Shown piece by piece: positions 20,307 through 28,470 of a DNA stretch of 64,000 bases; position 1 is the first letter of the stretch, and each line of letters starts with the position of its first letter. This stretch comes from Ww85 sp963745765 (GTDB lineage: Bacteria > Desulfobacterota > Desulfobulbia > Desulfobulbales > Desulfocapsaceae): the NCBI GenBank assembly GCA_963745765.1, contig CAVUYQ010000020.1, forward strand, positions 1-64,000, given 5' to 3'. The notes beneath the pieces were generated by a model that saw only the letters and a program-made list of their open reading frames with translations, did no database searches and had not been told where the DNA came from. The translations under genes and the position numbers were made by a program.

Positions 20307-20834
20307 ATGAAGAAAGGAGTGTTTTTTGGTGTGTTGTTTTCATGTTTGCTGGCAATTGCCGGTGCAGGAATCGTCTCAGGCGCAAACGATATTGAAAAGG
20401 AGCCGGCCTGCAAATACTGTGGAATGGACAGGGGAAAATTCGACTTCAGCAGAATGTTGGTGATCTATGACGACGGAAGCGAATTGGGAACGTGCAGTAT
20501 CCACTGCCTGGCTGTCGATCTCGCCCTTAATATTGACAAAACACCCGTTTCCATCGAGGTCGGGGATTATAATACCAAGGAACTCATCAACGCGGAGGAG
20601 GCTTTTTGGGTAATTGGGGGCAGCAAGCCGGGAGTCATGACCAGAGAGGCCAAATGGGCATTTAAAAACAAAGAGGATGCGGAAAAATTTATCACGATCA
20701 ACGGCGGAATCCTGGCGAACTTTGATGAGTCAATGAAAGCGGCCTATGAAAGCATGTATGCCGATACAAAGATGATACGGGACAAGAGAAAGAAGAAAAG
20801 AGAGATGAAGATGAAAATGGAAAAATCCAGTTGA
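20307..20834 (+). CDS. nosL: NosL-type periplasmic copper-binding protein
   Basis: A 175-residue protein starting at the ATG at 20307, which has AAGGAG seven bases upstream; the frame is open 15 codons further up with no site. Signal peptide MKKGVFFGVLFSCLLAIAGAGIVSGA. The mature protein begins with EKEPACKYCGMDRGKF, the Cys-x-x-Cys-Gly-Met copper motif of NosL, and has SIHCLAVDLAL with a second Cys/His site. The C-terminus is very basic and Met-rich (KKKREMKMKMEKSS), unusual in the family and possibly a metal or membrane interaction tail. It stands alone, but within 1 kb of the copper pump region, supporting a role in periplasmic copper handling. Confidence 0.88.
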   Translation: MKKGVFFGVLFSCLLAIAGAGIVSGANDIEKEPACKYCGMDRGKFDFSRMLVIYDDGSELGTCSIHCLAVDLALNIDKTPVSIEVGDYNTKELINAEEAFWVIGGSKPGVMTREAKWAFKNKEDAEKFITINGGILANFDESMKAAYESMYADTKMIRDKRKKKREMKMKMEKSS

Positions 20835-20885
20835 CGGCAACGTCATTGGTTCGATAACCGCAACGATTTTCTGTTTGCCTGCAAA

Positions 20886-20910
20886 GACCTGGCCCTGTGA
20901 GGGCCAGGTC
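20886..20910. terminator. Bidirectional hairpin between convergent nosL and FKBP genes
   Basis: GACCTGGCCCT at 20886-20896 and AGGGCCAGGTC at 20900-20910 form a perfect 11-bp stem with a 3-base loop, midway between two convergent stop codons. No clear U-run, but position and strength favour a terminator. Confidence 0.7.
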
Positions 20911-20925
20911 AGAGACGGATCAATG

Positions 20926-21621
20926 TTATTCTGATTTGACGGAAACCAGTTCAACGTCAAAGATTAACGCCGCATTAGGGCCGATAGGACCGCCGCCCTT
21001 CTCTCCATACGCGAGGTTCGCTGGAATGAAAATCTGCCATTTACTCCCCTCTTTCATCAACTGAAGTGCTTCTGTCCAACCCTTGATGACTTTATTCACG
21101 GCAAAGGATGCGGCTTTTCCACGCTTATAAGAGCTGTCGAATTCGTTGCCATTCACCAGTTTGCCTATATATTGAACCGTGACAGTGTCGGTCTCCTTTG
21201 GAGACTTGCCATTACCCTCGGAGATGATTTTATATTGAAGGCCGCTGGGGAGCGTCTTCACCCCTTCTTTTTTCATATTTTCAGCAAGGAAGGCCTCGCT
21301 TTCTTTTTTGTTCTTTTCCGCGACGACCTTCATCTCCTCCTGCTTTTTCGCCTCCATTTCCTTTTGAAGGTCTGCCAGGATTATCTTTGCTTCCGTGTCG
21401 CTTAACTGAGTCGGTTGATTGGTGAGGACGTCTTTCATCGCCTTTCCAAGAACATCCGGGTTAACCTCAACATTATTCCTCTTGAGACTAATGGCGATGT
21501 CCATGCCTATGGCATAGCTTGCCTTGTCTAGTGGCGTTGCCAGTCCCGTTGTTTCTGCGGCGATTGCCGTACTGGTAATCAGCATCATAGCGAAAATAAT
21601 TGCAAGTCTTTCTAATTTCAT
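20926..21621 (-). CDS. FKBP-type peptidyl-prolyl isomerase, Mip/FkpA class
   Basis: A 231-residue periplasmic chaperone. I start it at the ATG at 21621 (AAGGAGAA upstream); the frame is open another 49 codons but that part is not protein-like. Signal peptide MKLERLAIIFAMMLITSTAIAA. Residues about 27-115 are the helical FKBP_N dimerisation domain (LDKASYAIGMDIAISLKRN, long Lys/Glu helix), followed by the FKBP_C domain from about 125 (LPSGLQYKII, DTVTVQYIGKLVNGNEFDSS, GWTEALQLMKEGSKWQIFIP, LAYGEKG, ALIFDVELVSV). All catalytic pocket residues are as in Mip/FkpA. It assists folding of envelope proteins by cis-trans isomerisation of proline bonds. Confidence 0.95.
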   Translation of the reverse strand: MKLERLAIIFAMMLITSTAIAAETTGLATPLDKASYAIGMDIAISLKRNNVEVNPDVLGKAMKDVLTNQPTQLSDTEAKIILADLQKEMEAKKQEEMKVVAEKNKKESEAFLAENMKKEGVKTLPSGLQYKIISEGNGKSPKETDTVTVQYIGKLVNGNEFDSSYKRGKAASFAVNKVIKGWTEALQLMKEGSKWQIFIPANLAYGEKGGGPIGPNAALIFDVELVSVKSE

Positions 21622-21882
21622 TTTTTCTCCTTGTGTACTCTTTGGTGTTTCAATACAAAAAAGCAGACAATAACCCGGGTCGCTGACAAGCTGGCTCCAA
21701 AGCATGCCTGAGACATCTTGCAGAAGCCCCCTCGTGGCTATGGTAAGAACTTTTGGCCGAAGATGCAAACGACTTCATTCATCCGGCCGGAGCCGTTTGC
21801 CACCTTGCAGACTGTTTCCTGTTTATTTTTTTGCAGGAATATACCTTGTCTCAAACGAATAACCGGATTAGTCAAGGCAGCC

Positions 21883-23346
21883 CTATTTTCCCTTTACCTC
21901 GTCTTCAGACGGCGGCGGCCTTTTGGCGATTTTATAAAAGACTTCGGCATTTTTCTGCGACTCATCGGCCAGCTTCAGCGATGAAGGCTGGAGGACGAGA
22001 TTGACGGCCACCTTGCCGCTGGCAGTAATATTTTCCAAGGGGATTTTTTCGGTGTAAATGGTTCGAATGTCCTTGAGTGTCAGTTTGCCGCCTACTACCT
22101 CCACCGTATCGGGAACGGTGTGAGCCTCCTGCATAATGAGATCGGGCGAAAGCGTGCCTGTCCAGTCCGGCTGTATGGGCAGCGTTTTCTGAACCGGCAC
22201 GTCGAGGTCTACGTCGAGCGTTTGCGGTTCCAGCTTCTTCAATTCGATACCTGGCGGCAGGACTATCCCCTCCCTGTTGATGGCGATCTGATTGTTGCCT
22301 GCCACCGCATTGGCCAGATTCAGCCTGACCTTTACCTGGTCCGGACTGATTGTCCTGATGAGCGAGCCTGAACCGCTTATCTGCAGCTTGACATTACTCG
22401 CCGAAGCGGAAAAAACCTCCATTTTCGGGTTCCGGTTGATGAACTCGACCGGAACCTCCAGAGTTGCAAGCGTTTCAAGCCCCCTGGCAAAACTGAACCA
22501 GATGCCGGTGACACCGGCCAGGCAAATGATAGCAGCCAGACCTAATTCAACAATCATCTGATTCCGGCTTCCTTTCATGGATGAGCTGGTTCCGGTATAT
22601 TTATGCAGTACCTGATTCAACTCATTAACATCATGAACAGTAATGATCGATTGCTCTTTAAAAACCGTGACTTCACCTCTCTCCTCGGAAACTACGATGA
22701 CCAGAGCATCGGTCTGTTCGGTCAAGCCGACGGCTGCCCGATGTCTCGTGCCGAAGTGAGAGGGCAGACCATTATTTTTAGAAAGAGGAAGAATGGCGGC
22801 GACTTCAACGATTTGATTTCCCTGGATCACTACCGCACCATCATGTACCGGTGAGCCGTGCCAGAAAATACTCAGCAACATTTCCCGGGAGAGTTTGCCC
22901 TGCCAGAGGAGACCGCCACTAACCAGCTCTTCGATGCCTTTTTTAAGGGGCAGAACAATAAGCGCTCCCAGCCGGTGACGGGCAATTTCATAGGCACTTT
23001 CTGCTATAATTTCGATCGGCGTCTGGATTTGTCTCTGGGGAATACCCCAAAAAAAAGATTTAAAACTGCGCGCCTGGAAGACGCCTGCAATTTCATTTCG
23101 AAAGACGATAATGATAATCAGGGCCGCTGCCGCAATAATACCCTGGATAGCCCAACTGGTGACGATCAGACCTATCCCCATCGCCATGCGCTCCAGCATC
23201 CAGAGAATGGTGATTACGATGAGCATCCTGATGACATTGGTCCCCCGGAAGAGGACATAGAGCCTGAACAGGATATAGCTGTTGAGGAGAATATCTAAGA
23301 TGTCCTGCCAGCGCAGGCTAGCCAGAGGCTGTGCAAGGGTCTCCAT
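21883..23346 (-). CDS. cdaA: CdaA-type diadenylate cyclase fused to YbbR (CdaR) region
   Basis: A 487-residue membrane protein. Three N-terminal helices (about residues 14-85) precede a DisA_N diadenylate cyclase domain with the DGA motif (HDGAVVI near 168) and the RHR motif (GTRHRAAVGL near 200), which make cyclic di-AMP from two ATP. After about residue 265 a new membrane helix (ELGLAAIICLAGVTGIWFSF) leads into about 200 residues of YbbR repeats (EVPVEFINRNP, VKVRLNLANA, VDLDVPVQ). In many bacteria cdaA and ybbR/cdaR are separate neighbours, with CdaR controlling CdaA; here one chain holds both. It begins four bases after the DUF2914 gene stop, so they are one operon. Confidence 0.92.
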   Translation of the reverse strand: METLAQPLASLRWQDILDILLNSYILFRLYVLFRGTNVIRMLIVITILWMLERMAMGIGLIVTSWAIQGIIAAAALIIIIVFRNEIAGVFQARSFKSFFWGIPQRQIQTPIEIIAESAYEIARHRLGALIVLPLKKGIEELVSGGLLWQGKLSREMLLSIFWHGSPVHDGAVVIQGNQIVEVAAILPLSKNNGLPSHFGTRHRAAVGLTEQTDALVIVVSEERGEVTVFKEQSIITVHDVNELNQVLHKYTGTSSSMKGSRNQMIVELGLAAIICLAGVTGIWFSFARGLETLATLEVPVEFINRNPKMEVFSASASNVKLQISGSGSLIRTISPDQVKVRLNLANAVAGNNQIAINREGIVLPPGIELKKLEPQTLDVDLDVPVQKTLPIQPDWTGTLSPDLIMQEAHTVPDTVEVVGGKLTLKDIRTIYTEKIPLENITASGKVAVNLVLQPSSLKLADESQKNAEVFYKIAKRPPPSEDEVKGK

Positions 23347-23350
23347 GAAA

Positions 23351-23776
23351 TCAATCCGTTATACTGAAGCGTAATGTCTTAAGGAGCTTGTCGGTGTCGT
23401 CAAGAACATCGACCTGCCAGGGACCCTTGTCTGCATCCCTCAGCTGCATACTGGAAAATAAAGACCAGCGAGGCGGATTGACCGTAAGCTGTTTTACGGA
23501 AACCAGATTCCCTTTGTGATACCATTTATGATAAATTACTGTTTGCACCGGCACCGGATCAAATTCTGAAAAACAGAAAACCCGGCCAAGGGTGATCGAG
23601 AAGACCACCGCCTCGTTGACCGGTGCGAATTTCTGAATAGACTCACACATAACGGCCTTGACCAGTACCGGTTCTACGGCAGGATCTGTAGGCTCCTGGC
23701 TGAGCACTGCAGCCGGAAGAGCAAGTGAGACAAGCAAAATAACAATTGAACAGACTTTAGCTAACGTGACTTGCAT
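23351..23776 (-). CDS. Secreted DUF2914-type protein
   Basis: A 141-residue protein with a clear signal peptide (MQVTLAKVCSIVILLVSLALPAAVLS). The mature part matches the DUF2914 pattern: an acidic linker, then VKAVMCESIQKFAPVNEAVVFSI, GRVFCFSEFD, YHKWYHKGNLV, PPRWSLFSSMQLRDADKGPWQVDVLD. The aromatic WYH and W.V..L segments suggest a small beta-sandwich in the periplasm. Function of the family is not established. It stands immediately upstream of the CdaA-YbbR gene. Confidence 0.8.
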   Translation of the reverse strand: MQVTLAKVCSIVILLVSLALPAAVLSQEPTDPAVEPVLVKAVMCESIQKFAPVNEAVVFSITLGRVFCFSEFDPVPVQTVIYHKWYHKGNLVSVKQLTVNPPRWSLFSSMQLRDADKGPWQVDVLDDTDKLLKTLRFSITD

Positions 23777-24079
23777 GAACTTTTCACCATCGTAATGGTT
23801 CTACCTGTGAAAAAAATAGAATATAAGTATTAATATCTATAAGTTATAAATCTTTATTTGGTTAAACTGCTTATCACCATTTACTGAGATTATAGCAAAG
23901 CCACATTCCTGGGAAGCAGTTCGATGGGAATTATACGTATCTTTCTTACCCGGTCATTCATTAATGGCAGTATCAGAAAACAGGAAAGGAATTAAGTATA
24001 CTGCGTACCTATTTGACTCCGTACCTATTTGACTGAGAGAATATCATAATTATTCAAGGTACCCTATTCAAGGTTCCCT
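23777..24079. other. AT-rich intergenic region with small repeats
   Basis: About 300 bp. It holds the REP-like core GAATTAAGTATACTG at 23989-24003, two direct copies of CGTACCTATTTGACT (24004-24018, 24020-24034) and a fragment of repeat family A (TTATTCAAGGTACC, 24050-24064, with a second TTCAAGGT at 24067). No gene seen. Confidence 0.6.
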
Positions 24080-24640
24080 TCAGTTATCCCGTCTTTTCAG
24101 TTTGTTTATTGTTTCTTTGTTTTTCTTTTCTTTTTTTGCGGCCTTCTTGTCGGCCTTTTTCTTTTTCTTGTCCTTCTTTTTCTCTTTCTTCGTCTTCTTG
24201 TCCCTTTGGTCCTTCTTATCCTTCTTATTCTCCTTGGTCTTTTTCTCTTTTTTGGTCTTCTTTTCTTTTTTTGCGGTTTTGGCCTTTTTGGCTTTCTTGG
24301 CTTTCTTTACGAGGGTCTTGGCGGAAGGGGGTCGTGATACGGGCGTTTCCTTGTCCTCGGCCTTCAGGGCTTCGCTGATATCTTCAAGTTCGGCTTCACC
24401 CGCCAGCAGGGAGTCCGGAAAAACATCAAGGCCGGAGGTTCGGAAGGCGTTCTGCCAGTACTTCACCTGGCTGACGCGCAGACCGGAGATCTGAGCCGCG
24501 TCTTCCAGACTGCTGCCCTTGTTCAACTCAAGAAGTGCCCGGGCACGCTGACTGTAGGGTTTGGCCGTCTTGGCAAGGAGTTTTATGATGGGTATATCTT
24601 TTTCCTTGATGAGTGTTTGAAAATCGTTTTTCCGATCCAT
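24080..24640 (-). CDS. HTH protein with long lysine-rich tail
   Basis: A 186-residue protein. Residues about 25-75 resemble a small helix-turn-helix of the homeodomain/IS630 N-terminal kind (SQRARALLELNKGSSLEDAAQISG, LRVSQVKYWQNAF). From about residue 105 to the end it is almost entirely Lys with Ala, Glu, Asp and Thr in 3-5 residue steps (KKAKKAKKAKTAKKEKK), like histone H1 or bacterial histone-like tails. The tail would bind DNA or RNA without sequence preference. The gene stands alone; its repetitive composition is expected to vary by slippage. Probably a nucleoid-associated or regulatory protein; unproven. Confidence 0.7.
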   Translation of the reverse strand: MDRKNDFQTLIKEKDIPIIKLLAKTAKPYSQRARALLELNKGSSLEDAAQISGLRVSQVKYWQNAFRTSGLDVFPDSLLAGEAELEDISEALKAEDKETPVSRPPSAKTLVKKAKKAKKAKTAKKEKKTKKEKKTKENKKDKKDQRDKKTKKEKKKDKKKKKADKKAAKKEKKNKETINKLKRRDN

Positions 24641-24883
24641 GATGTTCTCCTGTTAAATGAATATGGTGGTTGCCGATGCACATTGGATCATACGATAAGA
24701 CCTCTTTGACCAAACACCGGTACTTTTTAAAGGAAGATTGTTCTGTCCCGCAGTTCTGATCCAATTTTCTGACAGGATAAACCGCTAGTGACTGATGTGC
24801 ATGGGAAAACTGCAGATGATCCGCTGCAGCGGCAGACCGGCAGCGACTAGCTGCCGAAACAACTTTTTCACAGCGGCCCGCGG

Positions 24884-26461
24884 CTACATGAGCTGGTACT
24901 GTTTTTTCATTTCCAGGTATACCAGGGTTGAAACCTGCCTGATGACATTTCCCCGGGTAAGCATCCAACGCCCGTAATCCTGCGGCCGTGAGCTGCGTTC
25001 AATAATACCGACCACGGCGTAGGGGTAACGGTGTCCATCCTTGTCCCGTGGAACAAGAATACCCATATCACCGCAGAGATAGGCCGTGGAACCGGTCTTG
25101 TTGTAGACCAGGGTGCCTTCGGGAATTTTCGTACCGTAATAGAGCCGATCCCGGCCAGGCAGCGACATCAGGCGGCGTATCTCCTTGCCATGCGGCAGCT
25201 TGTCTTCCCAGAGTGCCTGCAGAAAGCGGATATAATCAGATGGCAGGGCACTATTCTGATAGGTCCTGCCGCCGGAAGGTATATATTCGGTTATATGGGT
25301 ATTTTTGAATATATCACCATAACTGGTGCGCAAAATTTTATCTATCGCCGCCGGTCCTCCCGCCATCCGCATCACCCAGTTGGTGGCCGCGTTGTTGCTG
25401 CGCTGTATCATCAGCTCCATCTTTCGGCGGCTTTTCGGGCCATAGTGCAAGGCGCCAGAGTCCACGCGGTGAAAAAAGGCCAGGGCGACAAACGGCTTTA
25501 TCATGCTTGCCGCCTGAAACATCTGGTCGGCATTGATATCTGCGATACTTTTATCACGGGTCAGATCATAGACCATCCAGCCTGTTTTCTCTTCGCTCAT
25601 CAGTTCGCCCCTGTTTCGAAGCTCCGAGATGAAGGCTTCGATGGCTTTTTCAACATCGCTTTCCCTGCGCTCGGTTATGATCGGTGCAGGAGCAGGCGGT
25701 TCGGGTGGTATTTTCACCTTCTGTCGCTCAGCAACAATTTCTTCAGGTGTAATTGCCGCCACTGTCGGGATGGCCGGGGCAACAGGAGCATCCGGAGTAT
25801 CCGGGGTTTCAGGGGTATCAGGAGCAGCAGCGGCAGTGACTGGAACGTCATCATCAAGATGACTCGATTCTCCGAAGACAACCGGATTGTTTCTCTCCGG
25901 AATGATGGTGGTACTAATTTTCTTCCGCTTCAATAACTTTGCGTGTTTTCTGGCCACGGCGTAAGTGGAGGAGCGATCCCCCCGACGCCGGTAAATGAGG
26001 GTATAGTTCCGGGCATCGGTTTCCTCTATATAAAGATCCTTGCCCACCTCCCTGCCGAAATAACTATAGATTCTGGCATAGAGTTTTTTCAGATCTTCCA
26101 GGTTCGGGCCAAGTCCGTAACTGACGTTGTAGAGCTGAAAATAGCCATGATCCTCAACCGCCTCACAACCGGCGAGGCCGGCCCTGTTAAGAATTTCACT
26201 TTGCTGAACCATCAGCTGGGCGGAACTCAGGGCCGTGCCGTTATGGTCGTAGATGATGCCGAATCCGCCTGAAGTTCTGCCAACAATACGCAGGTGCCGG
26301 GCTGTCTCAGGTCCCAGGATTTCCTCGATCTGAGTCTGGTAGTCGAGAACGTTATCCAGATTATCATCCCACATATAGGCAATGTCATACTGAGCTGTTT
26401 TAGAAAAGAGAAGATGAGGGCTGCAGAGAAGCAGGGAAAAAATAATTGCGAATCGAAACAT
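24884..26461 (-). CDS. Secreted serine hydrolase, class A beta-lactamase/PBP fold
   Basis: A 525-residue protein with a signal peptide (MFRFAIIFSLLLCSPHLLFSK). Residues about 23-190 contain two SPOR-like repeats (YDIAYMWDDNLDNVLDYQ, LYARIYSYFGREVGKDLY) suggesting peptidoglycan or envelope binding, then a Pro/Ala/Asp-rich linker (TPETPDTPDAPVAP). The C-terminal catalytic domain has the Ser-x-x-Lys site in AASMIKPFVAL, Ser-Asn-Asn in QRSNNAATN and the KTG triad in YNKTGSTAYLCGD. This is the layout of class A beta-lactamase-like transpeptidases or carboxypeptidases. Neighbouring VanY-like and c-di-AMP genes support a cell-wall role rather than antibiotic resistance. Confidence 0.85.
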   Translation of the reverse strand: MFRFAIIFSLLLCSPHLLFSKTAQYDIAYMWDDNLDNVLDYQTQIEEILGPETARHLRIVGRTSGGFGIIYDHNGTALSSAQLMVQQSEILNRAGLAGCEAVEDHGYFQLYNVSYGLGPNLEDLKKLYARIYSYFGREVGKDLYIEETDARNYTLIYRRRGDRSSTYAVARKHAKLLKRKKISTTIIPERNNPVVFGESSHLDDDVPVTAAAAPDTPETPDTPDAPVAPAIPTVAAITPEEIVAERQKVKIPPEPPAPAPIITERRESDVEKAIEAFISELRNRGELMSEEKTGWMVYDLTRDKSIADINADQMFQAASMIKPFVALAFFHRVDSGALHYGPKSRRKMELMIQRSNNAATNWVMRMAGGPAAIDKILRTSYGDIFKNTHITEYIPSGGRTYQNSALPSDYIRFLQALWEDKLPHGKEIRRLMSLPGRDRLYYGTKIPEGTLVYNKTGSTAYLCGDMGILVPRDKDGHRYPYAVVGIIERSSRPQDYGRWMLTRGNVIRQVSTLVYLEMKKQYQLM

Positions 26462-26671
26462 ATCAATCTATAGCTTTGTAATTATGATGTTTATTTGAAT
26501 CGTTCAAGCACCTGCCAGGCCAGGAATGACAAGTATAACAAAAGCGTCGTACGAACTCTGCTAAAATATTTTTTCCGGGCAAATTAGGCGGGAACAGTTT
26601 ACTTATCTCCAGGAGACCTGTCGGAGAAAGTCCTACTCCCTCATTGATGGTCACCTTTCAGGATGGAAACT

Positions 26672-26691
26672 AATTAAGTATACTGTCCCCG
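26672..26691 (+). repeat. REP-like AATTAAGTATACTGTCCCCG core
   Basis: Single copy of the palindromic-type repeat that occurs as a full inverted pair at 47512-47609; related cores lie at 2523 and 23989. Such sequences are often tied to REP-associated (RAYT) transposases, none of which is in this window. Confidence 0.65.
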
Positions 26692-26750
26692 AAATTCCTG
26701 TTAAAAAGAGTGTGCATGCGCGTTACTAACGGCTTTAACCAGAACATACC

Positions 26751-27395
26751 ATGAATACTTTCAGCAGAAAAATGATACGAACATACCGCAATTACTGGTT
26801 CTTCTTTCTTGCAGCCCTTTCTTTTCTGAGCGTCTTGTCCGTCGTTGCCGTCGGGAAAGAGGTTACCGATGAAGTTACCGAGTTTGTCAAAATTGACGGC
26901 AAAAAATACCAGGTCCCGCCGCCATGGACAGGCCATAGAATCCACGTACCGGTGCTTACCTTTGCCTCATTCAAAAAGGTTCCGGTACAATATACCCTGA
27001 ACAAGTCTTCGGTCTATGTACTGGCCGAAGCACAACCCCATCTTGTTGCTCTGCTGAGCAAAGCCGAGGAAGACGGCGTTGAAATCAGGGTGGTATCCGG
27101 CTACCGGAGCGAAGACTATCAGAGGGATATATTCAAGCGAATGATCGATAAAGGCCGCAGCTTCGATGACATTGTCCGCTATGTCGCCCCGCCGGGATAT
27201 TCCCGGCACATGCTCGGCACGGCGGTTGATTTTTATCCCAGCAACTGGCGATTCGCCGCAACCCCGCAGTATACCTGGCTCAGGGAAAACGCTCACCTCT
27301 TCAGTTTCGAGGAAACCTATTCGCAATACAACCAGTTTAAAATGCCGTGGGAATCCTGGCACTGGAGTTACACGGGAACCGGGGAAAAACGTTGA
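26751..27395 (+). CDS. VanY-type D-alanyl-D-alanine carboxypeptidase
   Basis: A 214-residue zinc peptidase. The N-terminal helix (YWFFFLAALSFLSVLSVVAVG) anchors or exports it. The M15B domain follows: VVSGYRSEDYQRDIF near 115, YSRHMLGTAVDFYPS near 150 (Ser-x-His...Asp zinc ligands) and PWESWHWSY near 203 (catalytic Glu and third His). It trims the terminal D-Ala of peptidoglycan stems. The start has a poor ribosome-binding site; a nearby later Met at position 8 is an alternative. It is transcribed divergently from the serine hydrolase and points toward the gntR gene (convergent). Role is more likely wall remodelling than vancomycin resistance. Confidence 0.88.
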   Translation: MNTFSRKMIRTYRNYWFFFLAALSFLSVLSVVAVGKEVTDEVTEFVKIDGKKYQVPPPWTGHRIHVPVLTFASFKKVPVQYTLNKSSVYVLAEAQPHLVALLSKAEEDGVEIRVVSGYRSEDYQRDIFKRMIDKGRSFDDIVRYVAPPGYSRHMLGTAVDFYPSNWRFAATPQYTWLRENAHLFSFEETYSQYNQFKMPWESWHWSYTGTGEKR

Positions 27396-27448
27396 CAAAA
27401 GAAGCCTGCGTAAAGCCCCGTTGCGGCCGAATCATGGACGGGGAACGA

Positions 27449-28171
27449 CTACTTTGCCGGCTTGCTGTCGATCAACCGGTTAAGAAGTGATTCAACATAA
27501 GCCAGATGCTCTTCCATCCTTAAATGGGCCAGTTCTTCATCTTTCTGCTTGATGGCCCCGACAACCGCACAATGCTGTCGGTAGATAAACTCCGCTTCGT
27601 CATCATAATAACAGAGACCGACCTTTTCCTTGAGCAGATCATAGATTGAAAACATCAGGTGGGTCTGGATCTTGTTATGGGTTGCCTCGGCGATTGCCAG
27701 GTGAAAATCGGCATCCTCGTCGGTAAAACTGGTATCCCTCTCAAGATTGCTGTGCATTACTTCAAGACAGCGCTCGAGCCGAACGATATCGCTCTGGGTC
27801 GCCCTCCTGGCAGCCAACCGGGCGTTGCCGGTCTCAATGATGGACCGGGATTCGATAAGTTCAAGAGAGGTTTTAATATCTTCTTTCAGCAGCCGGTGCA
27901 GCGGTTCGGTGATATTGCTTGGCACGAGTGATTTAACCCGGGTGCGCTGACGCTGGGCCATCTGCACAAAACCCATGGTTGACAGGGTATTCAGGGCCTC
28001 TCTCAGGGTCGGCCGGCTGACGTTGAAAACCTTCATCAGCTCCCGCTCAGGCGGCAGTGCGTCTCCCGGTTTTAACTTGCCGTTTGCTATCAGCGATTTA
28101 ACCTGATCGACAATCTGCGCCGAAACCTTCTTCTGTTCAATGGCATAAAAAACGCGGTCTTCCATTTTCAT
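27449..28171 (-). CDS. GntR/FadR-family regulator (LldR/PdhR/GlcC-like)
   Basis: A 240-residue repressor or activator. Residues about 15-80 are the winged helix (DQVKSLIANGKLKPGDALPPERELMKVFNVSRPTLREAL), the remainder the all-helical FCD domain with metal/ligand residues in DADFHLAIAEATHN, QHCAVVGAI and HLRMEEHLAYVESLL. FadR-subgroup members of this length sense 2-hydroxy or 2-oxo acids such as lactate, pyruvate or glycolate. It is placed right after the PFOR gene, and sites fitting its expected operator (TGGTNNNACCA) occur at the mtkA and dctP promoters, so it probably governs the glycolate cluster. A weak self-site may lie at 28213-28223. Confidence 0.88.
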   Translation of the reverse strand: MKMEDRVFYAIEQKKVSAQIVDQVKSLIANGKLKPGDALPPERELMKVFNVSRPTLREALNTLSTMGFVQMAQRQRTRVKSLVPSNITEPLHRLLKEDIKTSLELIESRSIIETGNARLAARRATQSDIVRLERCLEVMHSNLERDTSFTDEDADFHLAIAEATHNKIQTHLMFSIYDLLKEKVGLCYYDDEAEFIYRQHCAVVGAIKQKDEELAHLRMEEHLAYVESLLNRLIDSKPAK

Positions 28172-28407
28172 ATTCGGTCGATTACCTATGCAGAACTGAG
28201 ATGACTAATTCCTGGACAGACCTACTAACTATTTCCATAAGGGCCCTTTTCGCTGACTCCCGTGCATTAGAATTCAACCTCCGAATATTGACCACACTAA
28301 CTAACGGGTTAGGCTCACCGGATTCAATTTCCGGCACGACGCAAAAAAGGACATAAGGCTGGTATTACCTTACAACCTGCAGCTGACTGCTTCGTTATGA
28401 CAAAGTC

Positions 28408-28443
28408 CCGGCATCGGCACATGAGATGACATGCCGATGCCGG
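28408..28443 (-). terminator. Hairpin terminator downstream of PFOR
   Basis: CCGGCATCGGCA (28408-28419) and TGCCGATGCCGG (28432-28443) make a perfect 12-bp stem, 12-base loop, 28 bases after the PFOR stop. The U-run on the minus strand is weak. It would separate PFOR from gntR. Confidence 0.65.
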
Positions 28444-28470
28444 TTAGAAGCGGGAATAATCCCTTATCTA

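Noticed and set aside
24004..24034. Two 15-base direct repeats as a possible start of a CRISPR array
   Set aside because: Only two copies with a 1-base gap; no spacers or cas genes.
24528..24968. 146-codon minus frame between the HTH gene and the serine hydrolase
   Set aside because: Overlaps both neighbours in another frame, with no start site or motif.
28213..28223. TGGACAGACCT as a gntR self-operator
   Set aside because: Only 6 of 8 fixed positions match TGGTNNNACCA and symmetry is lost; kept only as a weak remark.
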